NCBI RefSeq assembly: GCF_030866785.1
Contig: NZ_CP133018.1
Coordinates: 3,224,001-3,288,000 of the forward strand
Reading direction: 5' to 3'
DNA from: Agromyces protaetiae
Lineage (GTDB): Bacteria; Actinomycetota; Actinomycetes; Actinomycetales; Microbacteriaceae
Length of the DNA stretch: 64,000 bases
Program-made: the position numbers and the translations under genes
The notes under the pieces: generated by a model
Told to the model about the DNA's origin: nothing
Database searches by the model: none
The model's input: only the letters and a program-made list of their open reading frames with translations
Part shown: in pieces, positions 26,650 through 37,270 of the stretch
How the letters are laid out: each line of letters starts with the position of its first letter
Position numbering within the stretch: position 1 is the first letter of the stretch

Positions 26650-28710
26650 TCAGGCTTCGGCGATGACCCGGATCAGTGCCTCGCCGTATGCCTCGCGCTT
26701 CTTCGCCCCGATGCCCGTGATGCCGTCGAGGTCGCCGAGCGACTGCGGCTGCGAGACCGCGACCGCCCGGAGCGTCGCATCGCCGAACACGATGTACGCG
26801 GGCACGCCCTGCGCCTTCGCCTCGCCGGCACGCCAGGCGCGGAGCGCCTCGAACCGCTCGGCCTGCGCCGGTTCGAGGTCGGCTGCGGCGGGAGCGGCTG
26901 CCCGGCGGGAGGACCCGCGGACCGGCCGGTCGGGCTCTTCCCGGAACGCGACCGTGCGATCGCCCGAGAGCACGGCGCCCGAGGTTTCGGTGAGCGTGAG
27001 CACTCCGTAGTCGCCGACGGCCTGCAGCAGCCCCTGCGCAAGCAGCTGCCGTACGACCCCGCGCCATTGCGCATCGCTGAGGTCTTGGCCGATGCCGAAG
27101 GTGGACAGCTGATCGTGCCCGTACTGCTGCATGCGCGGAGTGGACTTGCCGCGCAGGATGTCGACGAGGTGGCCGGCACCGAATCGCTGGTTGCGCTCGC
27201 GCTGCAGCCGGACGACGGTGGACAGCAGCTTCTGGCTGGCGACCGTGCCATCCCAGGAGGCGGGCGGTTCGAGGCAGGTGTCGCAGTTGCCGCATGGGTC
27301 GCTCGCCTGACCGAAGTAGCCGAGCAGGTTCTGGCGGCGGCAGTGCACGGTCTCGCAGAGCGCGAGCATGGCGTCGAGATGCTGGCTGAGTCGACGCCGG
27401 AAGGCGAGGTCACCCGGGCTGTCGTCGATCATGCGGCGTTGTTGCACGACGTCTTGCAGCCCGTACGCGAGCCAGGTGGTCGCCGGCTGGCCGTCGCGAC
27501 CCGCGCGACCGGTCTCTTGGTAGTAGCCCTCGACCGACTTCGGCAGGTCGACGTGCGCGACGAACCGCACATCGGGCTTGTCGATGCCCATGCCGAACGC
27601 GATCGTCGCGACCACGACGACACCGTCTTCGCGGAGGAATCGTTCCTGCGTGTGCCGCCGCACGCTCGCATCGAGACCCGCGTGATACGCGACCGCATCG
27701 ACGCCGTTCGCGCTGAGGAACTCGGCGAACCGCTCGGTGCTCGCGCGCGACAGCGCGTACACGATGCCCGAGACCGGGTTGCCGTCGGCGTCGCGGCCCT
27801 CGGTGCGGATGAAGTCGAGCAGCTGCTTGCGCACCTCGAGCTTCGGCGCGATGCGGTACTGGATGTTCGGCCGATCGAAGCTCGCGACGAAGTGCCGGGC
27901 GCGACCGAGCGACAACCGTTCGGTGAGCTCCCGGTGCGTCGCATCGGTCGCCGTGGCGGTCAGTGCGATGCGCGGCACGTCGGGCCAGCGCTCGGCGAGG
28001 CCGGACAGCGCGAGGTAGTCGGGCCGGAAGTCGTGCCCCCACTGCGACACGCAGTGTGCCTCGTCGATCGCGAACAGGGCGATGCGGCCGCGCGCCAGCA
28101 GTTGCAGGGTCGGTTCGGTGTTGAGCCGCTCGGGTGCGACGTACAGCAGGTCGAGGTCGCCCGCGAGATACCGCCGCTCGACCTCGGCGCGTTCGGCCGG
28201 GAACTGGCTGGAGTTGAGGTAGGCCGCGCGAACGCCGTTGCGCTGCAGCGCGTCGACCTGGTCGTGCATGAGCGCGATGAGCGGCGAGACCACGATGCCC
28301 GTGCCTTCGCGCAGCAGCGCAGGGATCTGGTAGCAGAGGCTCTTGCCGCCACCGGTCGGCATGAGCACGACGGCGTCGCCGCCGCCCGTCACGTGGTCGA
28401 TGATGTCGGCCTGTTCGCCACGGAACGCGTCGTACCCGAACACGGTCTTGAGCGCTTCGAGCGCGGTCGCGAATCGGGCCGGCGCGGCGCCGGTTGGCTG
28501 AGACGCCCCGCCGGGCGTCGTAGCCCGAGCGGATGCCTCGCCGGCACCCGCACGCAAGGGGCCGCCGCGCTCACCCGCGCCGGCCGCTCCGCGGCCTGGG
28601 TCGACGGCGAGGTCGGGCGGAGGCACCCAACCGTCGTCTTCGGGCGGCGCGAACTCGTCGGGGTCCCACGGGATCTCATCGACCCACTCGGGCTCTGACT
28701 GGCGCTGCAC
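26650..28710 (-). CDS. recQ: ATP-dependent DNA helicase RecQ
   Basis: 3'-5' DNA helicase for repair and recombination. After an acidic 90-residue N-terminal extension follow motif [15 protein letters not shown], motif [21 protein letters not shown], motif [12 protein letters not shown], the four-Cys zinc site ([11 protein letters not shown]...DPCGNCDTC), the winged helix and a C-terminal HRDC domain ([20 protein letters not shown] and onward). All are intact; 686 residues. The start is a GTG at 28710, 6 nt after TACACT on the minus strand, so the mRNA is probably leaderless. No earlier in-frame codon fits. Confidence 0.93.
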   Translation of the reverse strand: MQRQSEPEWVDEIPWDPDEFAPPEDDGWVPPPDLAVDPGRGAAGAGERGGPLRAGAGEASARATTPGGASQPTGAAPARFATALEALKTVFGYDAFRGEQADIIDHVTGGGDAVVLMPTGGGKSLCYQIPALLREGTGIVVSPLIALMHDQVDALQRNGVRAAYLNSSQFPAERAEVERRYLAGDLDLLYVAPERLNTEPTLQLLARGRIALFAIDEAHCVSQWGHDFRPDYLALSGLAERWPDVPRIALTATATDATHRELTERLSLGRARHFVASFDRPNIQYRIAPKLEVRKQLLDFIRTEGRDADGNPVSGIVYALSRASTERFAEFLSANGVDAVAYHAGLDASVRRHTQERFLREDGVVVVATIAFGMGIDKPDVRFVAHVDLPKSVEGYYQETGRAGRDGQPATTWLAYGLQDVVQQRRMIDDSPGDLAFRRRLSQHLDAMLALCETVHCRRQNLLGYFGQASDPCGNCDTCLEPPASWDGTVASQKLLSTVVRLQRERNQRFGAGHLVDILRGKSTPRMQQYGHDQLSTFGIGQDLSDAQWRGVVRQLLAQGLLQAVGDYGVLTLTETSGAVLSGDRTVAFREEPDRPVRGSSRRAAAPAAADLEPAQAERFEALRAWRAGEAKAQGVPAYIVFGDATLRAVAVSQPQSLGDLDGITGIGAKKREAYGEALIRVIAEA

Positions 28711-28779
28711 CCGTCGAGTGTAACGACCCCCGCTGACACGTCGGTCGACTCTGCACAGCCCAGTGCGCTCCGCGCAGCC

Positions 28780-29059
28780 CACCGCCACACCCCACGCGCT
28801 CCGCGCACCCCCACCGCCGCACCCCACACGCCCCGCGCCACCTCTGCACCGCCACACCCCACACGCTCCGCGCCACCTCTGCACCGCCACACCCCACACG
28901 CTCCGCGCCACTTCTGCACCGCCGCGCCACCAGAGCTGGCGCGGAGCCGCAGAAGTGGCGCGGAGGGGAGCCGCAGAAGTGGCACAGAGCGCAGCCCAGA
29001 AACCGCAGAAGTGGCGCGGAGCGCAGCAGAGGCGGTGCAGAAGTGGCGCGGAGCCGCGG
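28780..29059. repeat. head-to-head repeat array between recQ and a 5'-nucleotidase
   Basis: The left half holds about 3.5 copies of a 35-bp unit (core CACCCCACACGCTCCGCGCC, ending GCCACCTCTGC; cores at 28837, 28872 and 28907). The right half holds four copies of the complementary core GCAGAAGTGGC (28949, 28973, 29005 and 29037) followed by GCGGAG, at 24-32-bp spacing. The dyad centre is TGGCGCG near 28930. No spacer-like unique sequence of constant length exists, so it is not a CRISPR. The 430-bp region carries no gene. Confidence 0.85.
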
Positions 29060-29098
29060 CGGGGACAGCAAGGCGACGCCGCGCGGCGCGCACACGCA

Positions 29099-29135
29099 CG
29101 AACGGGGCCGGCGCCTGCGGCGCCGGCCCCGTTCG
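29099..29135 (-). terminator. terminator of the 5'-nucleotidase gene
   Basis: Perfect 17-bp stem (CGAACGGGGCCGGCGCC with its complement) around a TGC loop, ending 15 nt from the stop codon of the gene at 29150. Confidence 0.8.
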
Positions 29136-29149
29136 GGCGGGAGAGACCT

Positions 29150-31438
29150 CTAGCGCACCAGCACCGGGAACGGCAGACTGCGTGCATCCTCGAAGCCGGG
29201 TGCACCCGTGAAGTGCGCCCGCAGCAGGTGCAGCCCGCGCGGCAGGGTGCCGAGCTCGGCGCGGAACACACCGCGCGCCTCGGCCGTCAGCTCGACCGTG
29301 GCGAGCACCGTGCTGCCGTCACGGATCTCGATCGTGCCGACCGCGGGCGTGCCGTCGTGCGCGATGACCACGCCCGAGTACGTGATGGGCGTCTTCGAGG
29401 TGGCGATGAGCCGGTTCGCGAGCCCGATCACCGTCGTGTCGACGGGTTCGACCGGTTCGGCGTTCAGCTCGACCGTGACGCTCGCCGTGGTGCCCGTCGC
29501 GGGCACCGTGACGACGAGCGGCTGCGGCCCGTACAACCCTTCGGGGATGGTGCCGGTGACCGACGCCGTGCCGACACCGTCGACCAGCCGCACGAGCGTG
29601 CGGTCGATCGGCGCGCGACCGAGCTCGATGCCGCCGAGGGTCACGACGACCTCACCCGCGGCGGGCTCGGTGGTCGTGAAGTCGAGCGCCGACAGGTCCA
29701 CCGTGATCGCGTCGCCCGGGCCGTAGCCGTCGGCGTCGGGCGCCGAGATCTGCACGCCGATCGAGCGCTGCGCGAGGTCGGGCGTCGCCTCGCCGTTCGC
29801 GGCGAACCAGTCGACCATCGACTGCAGGTCGATCTTGCCCGTGTCAGCCCGGCCGGCGCCTTGACCGAGCGTGAAGAAGTTGTCGCCGCCCGCCGCGAGG
29901 AACGAGTTCGCGACGACCCGGTAGGTCGCGGCCGGGTCGAGCGGTGCACCGTTCAGGGTGATGCCGGTGATGCGGGAGCCCGCCGGCGCCGCCGGGTCGA
30001 AGGTGTAGTGCAACTCGGCGTTGACCCCGAGCTTGAGGAACGGCCGGCTGGACCCCGCGGGCTGCCATTGCTCTTCGAGCACCTGCTTGACCTGCTCGCC
30101 CGTGAGATTCTGCGTGAACAGCGTGTTCGCGAACGGCTGCACATTCGCGGCCTCGCGATAGGTGACGACGCCGTCGGGCGCGAAGGCGAGGTTCGCGCGG
30201 AGCCCGCCGGGGTTCATGAAGGCGATGTCGACTGGGTCGTCGGCCGGCGCATCCTGGTTGACCGACCACAGCTGCACGTCGGCGACGAAGTTGCCGAGCG
30301 TCGACTCGACACCGCGCGACTCGACCGTCCTGCCGGGCACGGGGTTTCCGGCCGCGTCGACGTCGGGCTGCAACCCGCGGTTGAGATCCCCGGCGATCGT
30401 GCCGAGCTGCACCTTGCCGAGCTCGTCGGCGACCTTCGTGGCCTCGCCCACGAGCGCCGCGATATCGGGGTCGGGCTCGTAGTTGTAGCCCGTCACGGTG
30501 CCGGCGGCGTCTCTCACGGCCACGTCGTAGACCGTGTTCTGCATGCTCAGCAGCTCATCGGTCACGGGGTCGTACTCGATGACCATATTGCTGAACTTCT
30601 CGCCGTACTGCCCGCTCGAGATGACCGGTCGGCCGTCGATCACGTGGTTGTACGCGAGGTGCGTGTGCCCGGACACGATCGCGTCGATGTTCGCGTCGGC
30701 GCCGAGCACGATCCGCCCGAACGCCGAGTCGGGGTCGGTCGCGGACTCGATGCTCGTGGTCGCCGCGCCCTCGTGCACGAGCAGCACGACGACATCGGCC
30801 TCCCCGTTCGCCGCGTCGCCGTCGGAGAGCCGGCCGGCGGCCGCGTTGACCGAGTCGACGATGTCGCGCACCTGCAGGTCGGCGATGCCGGCCGGGCTCA
30901 CCAGGGAGGGCAGCTCTTCGGTCACCGCACCGACGAAGCCCATGGTCACGCCGTTCGGCAGCGTCGTCGTCCACGACTCGGAGAGGGCCGTCTCGTCGGA
31001 GTCGCCGAGGAAGACGTTGGCGGCGATGTACTCCCAGTCGGCGAGCCCCTGCACACGGTCGCGCAGGTCGGCCCAGCCCTGGTCGAACTCATGATTGCCC
31101 GCGGCACTCACGTCGAGCCCGGCCGCGTTCAGCGCCTCGATCGTCGGCACGTCCTGCTGGATGAACGACGTGAACGTCGACGCGCCGATCAGGTCGCCTG
31201 CCGCGGCGAAGACCGTGTTCGGGTTCGCATCGCGGAATCCGTTCACCGCGGTCGCGAGCCGCGCGGCCCCACCCGCGGCGCCGTCTTGCTCGATGCGGCC
31301 GTGGAAGTCGTTCACCGTCACGAGGTTGACGGTCTCGGGAGCGGCCTGGGCGGGCGCGCCGCCGAGCAGGCCGATGGCGAGTGCGCCGGCGGTGGCGGCC
31401 GCGATCCCCGCGGAGCGCCGTACGGTTCGACGATGCAT
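29150..31438 (-). CDS. secreted 5'-nucleotidase / metallophosphatase
   Basis: Extracellular enzyme dephosphorylating nucleotides (UshA/NadN type). 762 residues: signal peptide ending PAQAA, metallophosphoesterase domain with [26 protein letters not shown] and [10 protein letters not shown], then the 5'-nucleotidase C domain ([29 protein letters not shown]), and a final 200 residues of Ig-like beta domains without an LPXTG anchor. AAGGAGAG precedes the ATG. It probably serves phosphate and nucleoside scavenging. Confidence 0.92.
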   Translation of the reverse strand: MHRRTVRRSAGIAAATAGALAIGLLGGAPAQAAPETVNLVTVNDFHGRIEQDGAAGGAARLATAVNGFRDANPNTVFAAAGDLIGASTFTSFIQQDVPTIEALNAAGLDVSAAGNHEFDQGWADLRDRVQGLADWEYIAANVFLGDSDETALSESWTTTLPNGVTMGFVGAVTEELPSLVSPAGIADLQVRDIVDSVNAAAGRLSDGDAANGEADVVVLLVHEGAATTSIESATDPDSAFGRIVLGADANIDAIVSGHTHLAYNHVIDGRPVISSGQYGEKFSNMVIEYDPVTDELLSMQNTVYDVAVRDAAGTVTGYNYEPDPDIAALVGEATKVADELGKVQLGTIAGDLNRGLQPDVDAAGNPVPGRTVESRGVESTLGNFVADVQLWSVNQDAPADDPVDIAFMNPGGLRANLAFAPDGVVTYREAANVQPFANTLFTQNLTGEQVKQVLEEQWQPAGSSRPFLKLGVNAELHYTFDPAAPAGSRITGITLNGAPLDPAATYRVVANSFLAAGGDNFFTLGQGAGRADTGKIDLQSMVDWFAANGEATPDLAQRSIGVQISAPDADGYGPGDAITVDLSALDFTTTEPAAGEVVVTLGGIELGRAPIDRTLVRLVDGVGTASVTGTIPEGLYGPQPLVVTVPATGTTASVTVELNAEPVEPVDTTVIGLANRLIATSKTPITYSGVVIAHDGTPAVGTIEIRDGSTVLATVELTAEARGVFRAELGTLPRGLHLLRAHFTGAPGFEDARSLPFPVLVR

Positions 31439-31690
31439 GTCTCTCCTTGCAGCAGACGGCCGCGGCGCGACCGGATTGGATACTAGTCCACAGTAGCGGA
31501 CGCCGCCGACACCGCTCGGCCGCGATGCCGTGACCCGCGAACGGGGGACATGCGCGAAAGCCTATGCAGACGCCCGCGCCAAGGGAAGACCCGATCGGGA
31601 CGCGCCGTGAATTTCGCTCATGTGAGCAGCGCACGCCCCGGGGTCGCGAGACGCGTGCTCCTTCGTCGCTCGCTACTCGACCAGCGAGAG

Positions 31691-34246
31691 CTACAACCGC
31701 ACCACCTCGGTCACCCGCACCACGGCCGCCCCGGTGTCCGCCGACGCCTCGAGGTCGACCTCGGCCCGGATGCGCCAATCGCGATCGCCCGCGGGGTCGT
31801 CGATCGTCTGCTCGACGCGCCACACCCCACCGGCGCCCCCTGCGCCGCCCGAGGCATCCGTCTCGTCGATCGCGACCAGCCTCGGCGAGCGCGCCGCCGC
31901 GTCCACGCCGATCGAGTCGTGCTCCGCGTAGTACCGGTCGAGCGCGCCTGGCCAGTCGACGTCGGGGTCGAGCTCGGCGAGCTCGTCGTCGCGCTCGAGC
32001 GCGGCGAGCTGCACCCGCCGGAACAGCTCGTTCCGCACGAGCACGGTGAATGCGCGACGGTTGGAGACCACCGACGGCGGCGCCGGCGGCACCACGGCCT
32101 GCTCGGCGTCGGCGTCGTGCAGCGTCGGGTCGATGAGCTCGGCCCACTCGTCGACGAGGCTCGAGTCGACCTGCCTGACCAGCTCGCCGAGCCACTCGAT
32201 GAGGTCGTGCAGCTCCTCGTCTTTGGCCTCTTCGGGCACGGTCTGCCGAATCGCCCTGAACGCATCGGACAGGTACCGCAGCACGAGTCCCTCGCTGCGC
32301 GCGAGCTGGTAGAACGACACGACCTCGCCGAACGACATCGCACGCTCGAACATGTCACGGACCACCGACTTCGGCCGCAGCTCGAAGTCGCGCACCCAGG
32401 GCTGGCTCGACGCGAAGGTCTCGAACGCGTGGCTCAGCAGCTCGTCGAGCGGCTTCGGATACGTCACCTCTTCGACGCGGGCCATCCGTTCGTCGTACTC
32501 GACGCCGTCCTGCTTCATGGCGCCGATCGCCTCTCCGCGTGCGCGGAACTCCTGCTGCGACAGGATCGGCCGCGGGTCGTCGAGCGTCGCCTCGATGATC
32601 GACACGACGTCGAGCGCGTAGTGCCCGGTGCCCTGCTCGCTCGTCTCGGGATCGAGCAGCTCGATCGCGGCGAGCGCGAACGGCGACAGGGGCTGGTTGA
32701 GCGCGAAGTTCGGCTGCAGGTCGACCGTGAGCGCGAGCCGCACGCCGAGCGGCCCGGCTTCCGCATCGGCCGCCAGCTCGACGACGCCCGCGTCGCGCAG
32801 CGTGCGCAGGACGTCGAGGGCGCGGCGGGCCAGCTCATAGCGCCGCGCTCGGCTCTGGTGATTGTCGAACACGAGTGAACGGATGCCTCCGGCGGCATCG
32901 CCGCCACGGCCGATCACATTGATGAGCATCGCGGCCGTGAGCTGAAGCTGGGGCACGAGCGGCTCGGGCTCGGCGGCGACGAGTCGGTCGAACGCGGCCT
33001 CGCCCCACGACACGAACCCCGCGGGGGCCTTCTTGCGGACGATCTTCTTGAGCTTCTTCGGGTCGTCGCCGGCCTTCTTGACCGCCTGCTCGTTCTCGAT
33101 CTCGTGTTCGGGCGCGAGCACCACGACCGTGCCGGCGGTGTCGTATCCCGCGCGGCCGGCGCGGCCCGCGATCTGATGGAACTCGCGCGCGCTCAGGTGT
33201 CGCATGCGCTGGCCGTCGAACTTGGCGAGTGCGGTGATGAGCACGGTGCGGATCGGCACGTTGATGCCGACGCCGAGCGTGTCGGTGCCGCAGATGACCC
33301 GCAGAAGCCCGCGCTGCGCGAGGGTCTCGACGAGCCGGCGGTAGCGAGGGAGCATCCCGGCGTGGTGCACCCCGATGCCCGCGCGCACGAGTCGGGACAG
33401 GGTCTTGCCGAACGCGGTGTTGAAGCGGAACCCGCCGATCGCCTCCGCGATCTCGTCGCGCTGTTCGCGCGTCACGACCCGGATCGACGAGAGCGCCTGC
33501 GCGCGTTCCATGGCCGCGGCCTGGGAGAAGTGCACGATGTACACCGGCGCCTGCCGGGTCTCGAGGAGCTCCTCGACGGTCTCCTGCACGGGCGTCTTCG
33601 CGTACGAGAAGCTGAGCGGCACCGGCCGTTCGACCCCCGTGACCTGCGCCGTCTCGCGACCGGTGCGCCGGGTGAGGTCGGCGGCCAGGTCGGTGACGTC
33701 GCCGAGCGTCGCAGACATGAGCACGAACTGCGCGCGGTTGAGGATCAGCAGCGGCACCTGCCAGGCCCAGCCGCGGTCGGGGTCGCCGTAGTAGTGGAAC
33801 TCGTCCATGACGACCTGGTCCACCGGCGCGTCGGGCCCCTGCCGGAGCGCGAGGTTCGCGAGGATCTCGGCGGTGCAGCAGATGATCGGGGCGTCGGCGT
33901 TCACCGAGCTGTCGCCGGTCACCATGCCGACGTTCGCGGCGCCGAAGATCTCGACGAGCTGGAAGAACTTCTCGGAGACCAGCGCCTTGATCGGGGCCGT
34001 GTAGTACGTGCGGCCGCCGCGCGCGACGGCCGCGGCGTGCGCCGCGACCGCGACGAGCGACTTGCCTGTGCCGGTCGGCGTCGAGAGGATCACGTTCGCG
34101 CCCGATACGAGCTCGATGATGGCCTCGTCCTGTGCGGGGTAGAGCGTGAGCCCGCGCTCCTCGGCCCAGCCGACGAACCCCTCGTACAGCGCGTCGGCAT
34201 CGGCATCGGCGCCGTGCGGCAGTCGAGAGAGCAGCGGGTCGGCCAT
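31691..34246 (-). CDS. Ski2-like DEAD/DEAH helicase with DUF3516
   Basis: 851 residues. Helicase motifs: ILSTPTGTGKSLVAVAAH, VVMDEFHYYGD (DEFH box), LMSATLGDVTDL, GTDTLGVGINVP and HQIAGRAGRAGYD. The C-terminal half is the DUF3516 domain found with actinobacterial RNA helicases. Predicted to be an RNA helicase; pathway not known. The start at 34246 lies 6 nt after CAGACT. The upstream 200 bp consist of tandem copies of this very start region (34244-34520). Confidence 0.9.
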   Translation of the reverse strand: MADPLLSRLPHGADADADALYEGFVGWAEERGLTLYPAQDEAIIELVSGANVILSTPTGTGKSLVAVAAHAAAVARGGRTYYTAPIKALVSEKFFQLVEIFGAANVGMVTGDSSVNADAPIICCTAEILANLALRQGPDAPVDQVVMDEFHYYGDPDRGWAWQVPLLILNRAQFVLMSATLGDVTDLAADLTRRTGRETAQVTGVERPVPLSFSYAKTPVQETVEELLETRQAPVYIVHFSQAAAMERAQALSSIRVVTREQRDEIAEAIGGFRFNTAFGKTLSRLVRAGIGVHHAGMLPRYRRLVETLAQRGLLRVICGTDTLGVGINVPIRTVLITALAKFDGQRMRHLSAREFHQIAGRAGRAGYDTAGTVVVLAPEHEIENEQAVKKAGDDPKKLKKIVRKKAPAGFVSWGEAAFDRLVAAEPEPLVPQLQLTAAMLINVIGRGGDAAGGIRSLVFDNHQSRARRYELARRALDVLRTLRDAGVVELAADAEAGPLGVRLALTVDLQPNFALNQPLSPFALAAIELLDPETSEQGTGHYALDVVSIIEATLDDPRPILSQQEFRARGEAIGAMKQDGVEYDERMARVEEVTYPKPLDELLSHAFETFASSQPWVRDFELRPKSVVRDMFERAMSFGEVVSFYQLARSEGLVLRYLSDAFRAIRQTVPEEAKDEELHDLIEWLGELVRQVDSSLVDEWAELIDPTLHDADAEQAVVPPAPPSVVSNRRAFTVLVRNELFRRVQLAALERDDELAELDPDVDWPGALDRYYAEHDSIGVDAAARSPRLVAIDETDASGGAGGAGGVWRVEQTIDDPAGDRDWRIRAEVDLEASADTGAAVVRVTEVVRL

Positions 34247-34520
34247 CAGTCGAGTCTGCCGCATCCAGCCGACATGGCCGGATGCCTCGGCGCGATCACG
34301 AGCGGGTCGGCCATCAGTCGAGTCTGCCGCATCCAGCCGACATGGCCGGATGCCTCGGCGCGATCACGAGCAGGTCGGCCATCAGTCGAGTCTGCCGCAT
34401 CCAGCTGACATGGCCGGATGCCTCGGCGCGATCACGAGCAGGTCGGCCATCAGTCGAGTCTGCCGCATCCAGCTGACATGGCCGGATGCCTGGTCGCGAT
34501 CACGCGGCATCCGCTCCGTG
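34244..34520 (-). repeat. 68-bp tandem repeats carrying copies of the helicase start (uORF chain)
   Basis: The unit holds CAGACT, 6 nt, ATGGCCGACC and then GTGATCGCGCCGAGGCATCC. Start codons lie at 34246 (helicase), 34314, 34382 and 34450, exactly 68 bp apart. Each upstream ATG opens a 22-codon frame (MADxLVIAPRHPAMSAGCGR, then LD) whose TGA overlaps the next ATG by one base (TGATG). Ribosomes could therefore pass from frame to frame into the helicase. Copies differ at a few bases, so the array is not new. Confidence 0.85.
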
Positions 34521-34608
34521 ACCACGGCGAGACGTCGCAGATGACGGGTGCGCGCCGCGAACACCCGCCATGAGCGACCGCTCGATGAGGGCTTCGGATG
34601 CTCCGCGC

Positions 34609-35046
34609 TCAGGCGTAGCTGACGAGCGGACCGCCGGCCGCGGACCAGGCGACGCGGCCGCCCTCGAAGTCGGCGCCCGCGACGTCGGAGCCCTTCGGCG
34701 TCTCGACGTCGGCGATCGGCAGGCCGAGCCGGCCGCCCCAACCGCCGAGCAGCACCCAGATGTCGCGCACCATGCCGTGCAGGCAGGTGGCGCCGTGGCG
34801 CGCGGTCCAGACGATGGTGCCGCGCTCGTACTCGCGGAAGTAGCCGGTGCCGCGCGGGAGCTCCGCGTGCGGGCCGACCGGCGCTCCCAGGCGCGGGTGC
34901 TCCGCGTGCTTCGCGGCGATCGCGGGGACGGCGGCGATCAGGTCGCCGCCTCCGCCGTATCGGAGCGCCGCTTGGAAGTCGTCCCAGCTGACCACGCGCG
35001 GGGCGCGACGGGCCGGGTGCGGGGTGCAAGCGGTGGGGCGTGACAT
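34609..35046 (-). CDS. LGFP-repeat protein
   Basis: 145 residues. Two LGFP-type repeats can be read (LGAPVGPHAELPRGTGYFRE then GTIVWTARHGATCLHGMVRD; WGGRLGLPIADVETPKGSDV then GADFEGGRVAWS). These repeats occur in actinobacterial envelope proteins and are thought to bind the cell wall. No signal peptide is evident from this start, so it may be cytoplasmic or the start may be wrong. CCGGAG precedes the ATG. The 257-bp spacer upstream (35047-35303) has only a 7-bp hairpin ATCAGGG/CCCTGAT. Confidence 0.75.
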   Translation of the reverse strand: MSRPTACTPHPARRAPRVVSWDDFQAALRYGGGGDLIAAVPAIAAKHAEHPRLGAPVGPHAELPRGTGYFREYERGTIVWTARHGATCLHGMVRDIWVLLGGWGGRLGLPIADVETPKGSDVAGADFEGGRVAWSAAGGPLVSYA

Positions 35047-35303
35047 CTGAAACTCCGGAGTGTGGGGTACGGACAGGTGTGCAGATTCGGCTAGGGAGGC
35101 AGGGGCAGCCCAGGGGAGCCGACCGCCGTCGCGATGTCGGGTAAGCGACGGGGCCGGCTCGCAGATCTCGGCACCGGCGACAGTTCCCCCTGCAGGTCGG
35201 CGACCGTGATCGTCTTCGACTCTAAGGATCGGGGATGGGTCTCCGAATCAGGGATAGCCCTGATCGCCCCCGGCTTTGCCGAGTCGGGGTCAGTCGACCC
35301 GGT

Positions 35304-36227
35304 TCACCCGCCGAGCAGCAGCGCCACGATGAAGAGCACCGGCAGGGAACCCGCGGTCGTGAGGAAGACCGTGTCGCGCGCGAGGGTCTCCGCCGTGGAA
35401 TACCGCTGCGCGAACACGAAGATGTTCTGGGCCGTGGGAAGCGCGGCGAGCACCGTGACCGCGTACAGCTGATGCCCCTCGAGCCCGAACACGAACGCGC
35501 CGAGCGCCCACGCGGCGACCGGCATCACCGCGAGCTGCAGCGTGGACGCGAGCAGCACGTCGCGTCGGTCGGTGCCGGGCGCGAGCAGCCGCTTGCCGTG
35601 CAGCGACATCCCGAAGGCGATGAGCATGAGCGGGATGGCCGCGTGCCCGATGGTCGCGACGGGTTCGGACACGATCGGGGGCAGCTCGAATCCGCTCACC
35701 GCGACGAGCACGCCGAGCGCGGAGGCCACGATGATCGGATTCAGCAGTGTGCCGCGCACGATGGCGGCGAACGATGTGCGGCCCTCGACCGTGATGCCGA
35801 GGATCGTGAGGCCGAGCGGATTGAACAGCACGAGCTGCAGCAGCACCACCGGGCCGGCGAGCGCTGCGTCGCCCAGCATGTACGCGGCGATCGGGATGCC
35901 GAAGTTGTTCCCGTTCACGTACGACGAGGCCAGCGACCCGATCACGGTGTGTGCGACGCCACGCCGCCAGACGAACAGCGAGACGGCCGCGAAGATCAGC
36001 GCCACCCCGGCCCCCACGATCGCGGAGACGGGAAGCAGCGCCGAGAATAGGGTCGCGACGTCGGCCGTCGACAGCACCGAGAACAACAGGAACGGCGTGA
36101 GCACGGCGAAGTTCAGCTTGGCGAGCACGGGTCTCGCCTCGGCCGGAAGCACGCCGGTGCGGGCCGCGACCCAGCCGACGAGCACGGCCAGGACGATGAC
36201 GGAGAACCCCGTGAGGATGTCGATCAC
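35304..36227 (-). CDS. AEC family transporter
   Basis: 307 residues, about ten hydrophobic helices of the auxin-efflux-carrier superfamily. SSYVNGNNFGIPIAAYMLGD is the conserved mid-region with the NxxxFGxP motif, and TILGITVEG and PLMLIAFGMSL also match. Bacterial members move organic acids such as malate; the substrate here is unknown. The start is GTG (VIDILTGFS); no good ribosome site is visible. Confidence 0.88.
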   Translation of the reverse strand: MIDILTGFSVIVLAVLVGWVAARTGVLPAEARPVLAKLNFAVLTPFLLFSVLSTADVATLFSALLPVSAIVGAGVALIFAAVSLFVWRRGVAHTVIGSLASSYVNGNNFGIPIAAYMLGDAALAGPVVLLQLVLFNPLGLTILGITVEGRTSFAAIVRGTLLNPIIVASALGVLVAVSGFELPPIVSEPVATIGHAAIPLMLIAFGMSLHGKRLLAPGTDRRDVLLASTLQLAVMPVAAWALGAFVFGLEGHQLYAVTVLAALPTAQNIFVFAQRYSTAETLARDTVFLTTAGSLPVLFIVALLLGG

Positions 36228-36351
36228 GCGACGGCCGGCAGGAGGGCTCGGCGGCGCGTGCGGATCATCGCCGCCAGCTTACCGTCGCGCGTCACGCCGA
36301 GCCGCGTCGGGCCGAGCCGCGTGGGGCCGAGCCGCGTGGCGGCACCTCGGA

Positions 36352-37104
36352 TCAGCCGTCGCAGCCCCAGAACCAGGAGCCGTTGTACTCGATCGGGTAC
36401 ATCGGCTTGCCGAGGCACGGTCCGCACTCCTCGGGGCTCGGTGCAGCCGAGAGACCTGGATAGCTCGGTACGGCGGGTTCCGGCGCGGACGGCGCGGAAG
36501 GTGCGGCGGCGGATGCCCCGCTCGACCCACCCGACCGGCTCGCCACTCCTGAGCCCGCGGTCGACGCACGCTCGTCGGCCGCACGCGCCGCGTCCGCAGC
36601 CGCCTGGGCCGCAGCAGCGGCAGCAGCCTCAGCCGCGATCCGTGCGGCTTCGGCCTCGCGGTGCGCGGTGAGGGTCGCCGAGACCTGGTCGCGCGCCGCG
36701 TAGAGCTCGGCCCGCGCGGCGAACACGGCGGCAGGTGAACCGGCCGCCTCGCGCACGCGCTGCTGCGAGTCGATGAGCGCGGCCACCTGGTCGGCTCCGA
36801 GCGCCGCGGATGCCTCGTCGGCCAGCACTTGCACACTCGCCGCCGCCGTCTCGGCGACCCGGGCCGCTGCCGCGGCCTGGAGTTCGGCCACCTCGACCCC
36901 GGCGGCGCCGATGCCCACACGGTGGCCGACGGCGGCCACTGCGGCCTGCTTCGCGCGCACGAGGTCGGCGGCCGCCGCGGCGGCCTGCGCCTGATTCACG
37001 ACGACCACGCTGCCGACGAGCAGGCCGGCCGCGGCGATGGCGACGAGTCGCCGACGTGCGTTCGACGCCGTGCTGGCGCGTGCGAATGCGGTCCCGAAAG
37101 GCAT
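36352..37104 (-). CDS. exported Ala-rich coiled-coil protein
   Basis: 250 residues: signal or anchor segment (LVAIAAAGLLVGSVVVVNQA, about 20-39), then a long Ala/Glu/Arg helix predicted to be coiled coil (40-190), a Ser/Ala/Pro linker, and a short C-terminus with two Cys in ECGPCLGKPMYPIEYNGSWF and a final WGCDG. The Cys pattern could form disulphides outside the cell. GGGGGAG before the ATG at 37104 sets the start. Its build recalls the wall hydrolases at 3.8-6.3 kb but without a catalytic domain. Confidence 0.75.
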   Translation of the reverse strand: MPFGTAFARASTASNARRRLVAIAAAGLLVGSVVVVNQAQAAAAAADLVRAKQAAVAAVGHRVGIGAAGVEVAELQAAAAARVAETAAASVQVLADEASAALGADQVAALIDSQQRVREAAGSPAAVFAARAELYAARDQVSATLTAHREAEAARIAAEAAAAAAAQAAADAARAADERASTAGSGVASRSGGSSGASAAAPSAPSAPEPAVPSYPGLSAAPSPEECGPCLGKPMYPIEYNGSWFWGCDG

Positions 37105-37270
37105 TGCATCTCCCCCGTATTCAACTCTCACGCGGGACCCCCCGGTTCCGCGAGGTGCGCGTTCGCCCCCCGGCGGCACGCTCACGGCCTCAATCTAGCG
37201 ACGAAACGGAGAGTTGGGAACGGGAAACCGTGCCGGACGAACCCCGCTTTCGGGGGTCGCCGGAGCCGCT

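Noticed and set aside
28780..29059. Possible CRISPR array upstream of recQ
   Set aside because: Units follow each other without unique spacers of constant length, half are inverted, and no cas gene is near.
35247..35264. Hairpin ATCAGGG/CCCTGAT as a strong terminator
   Set aside because: Only 7 bp without a T tract; kept as a minor note, not a feature.
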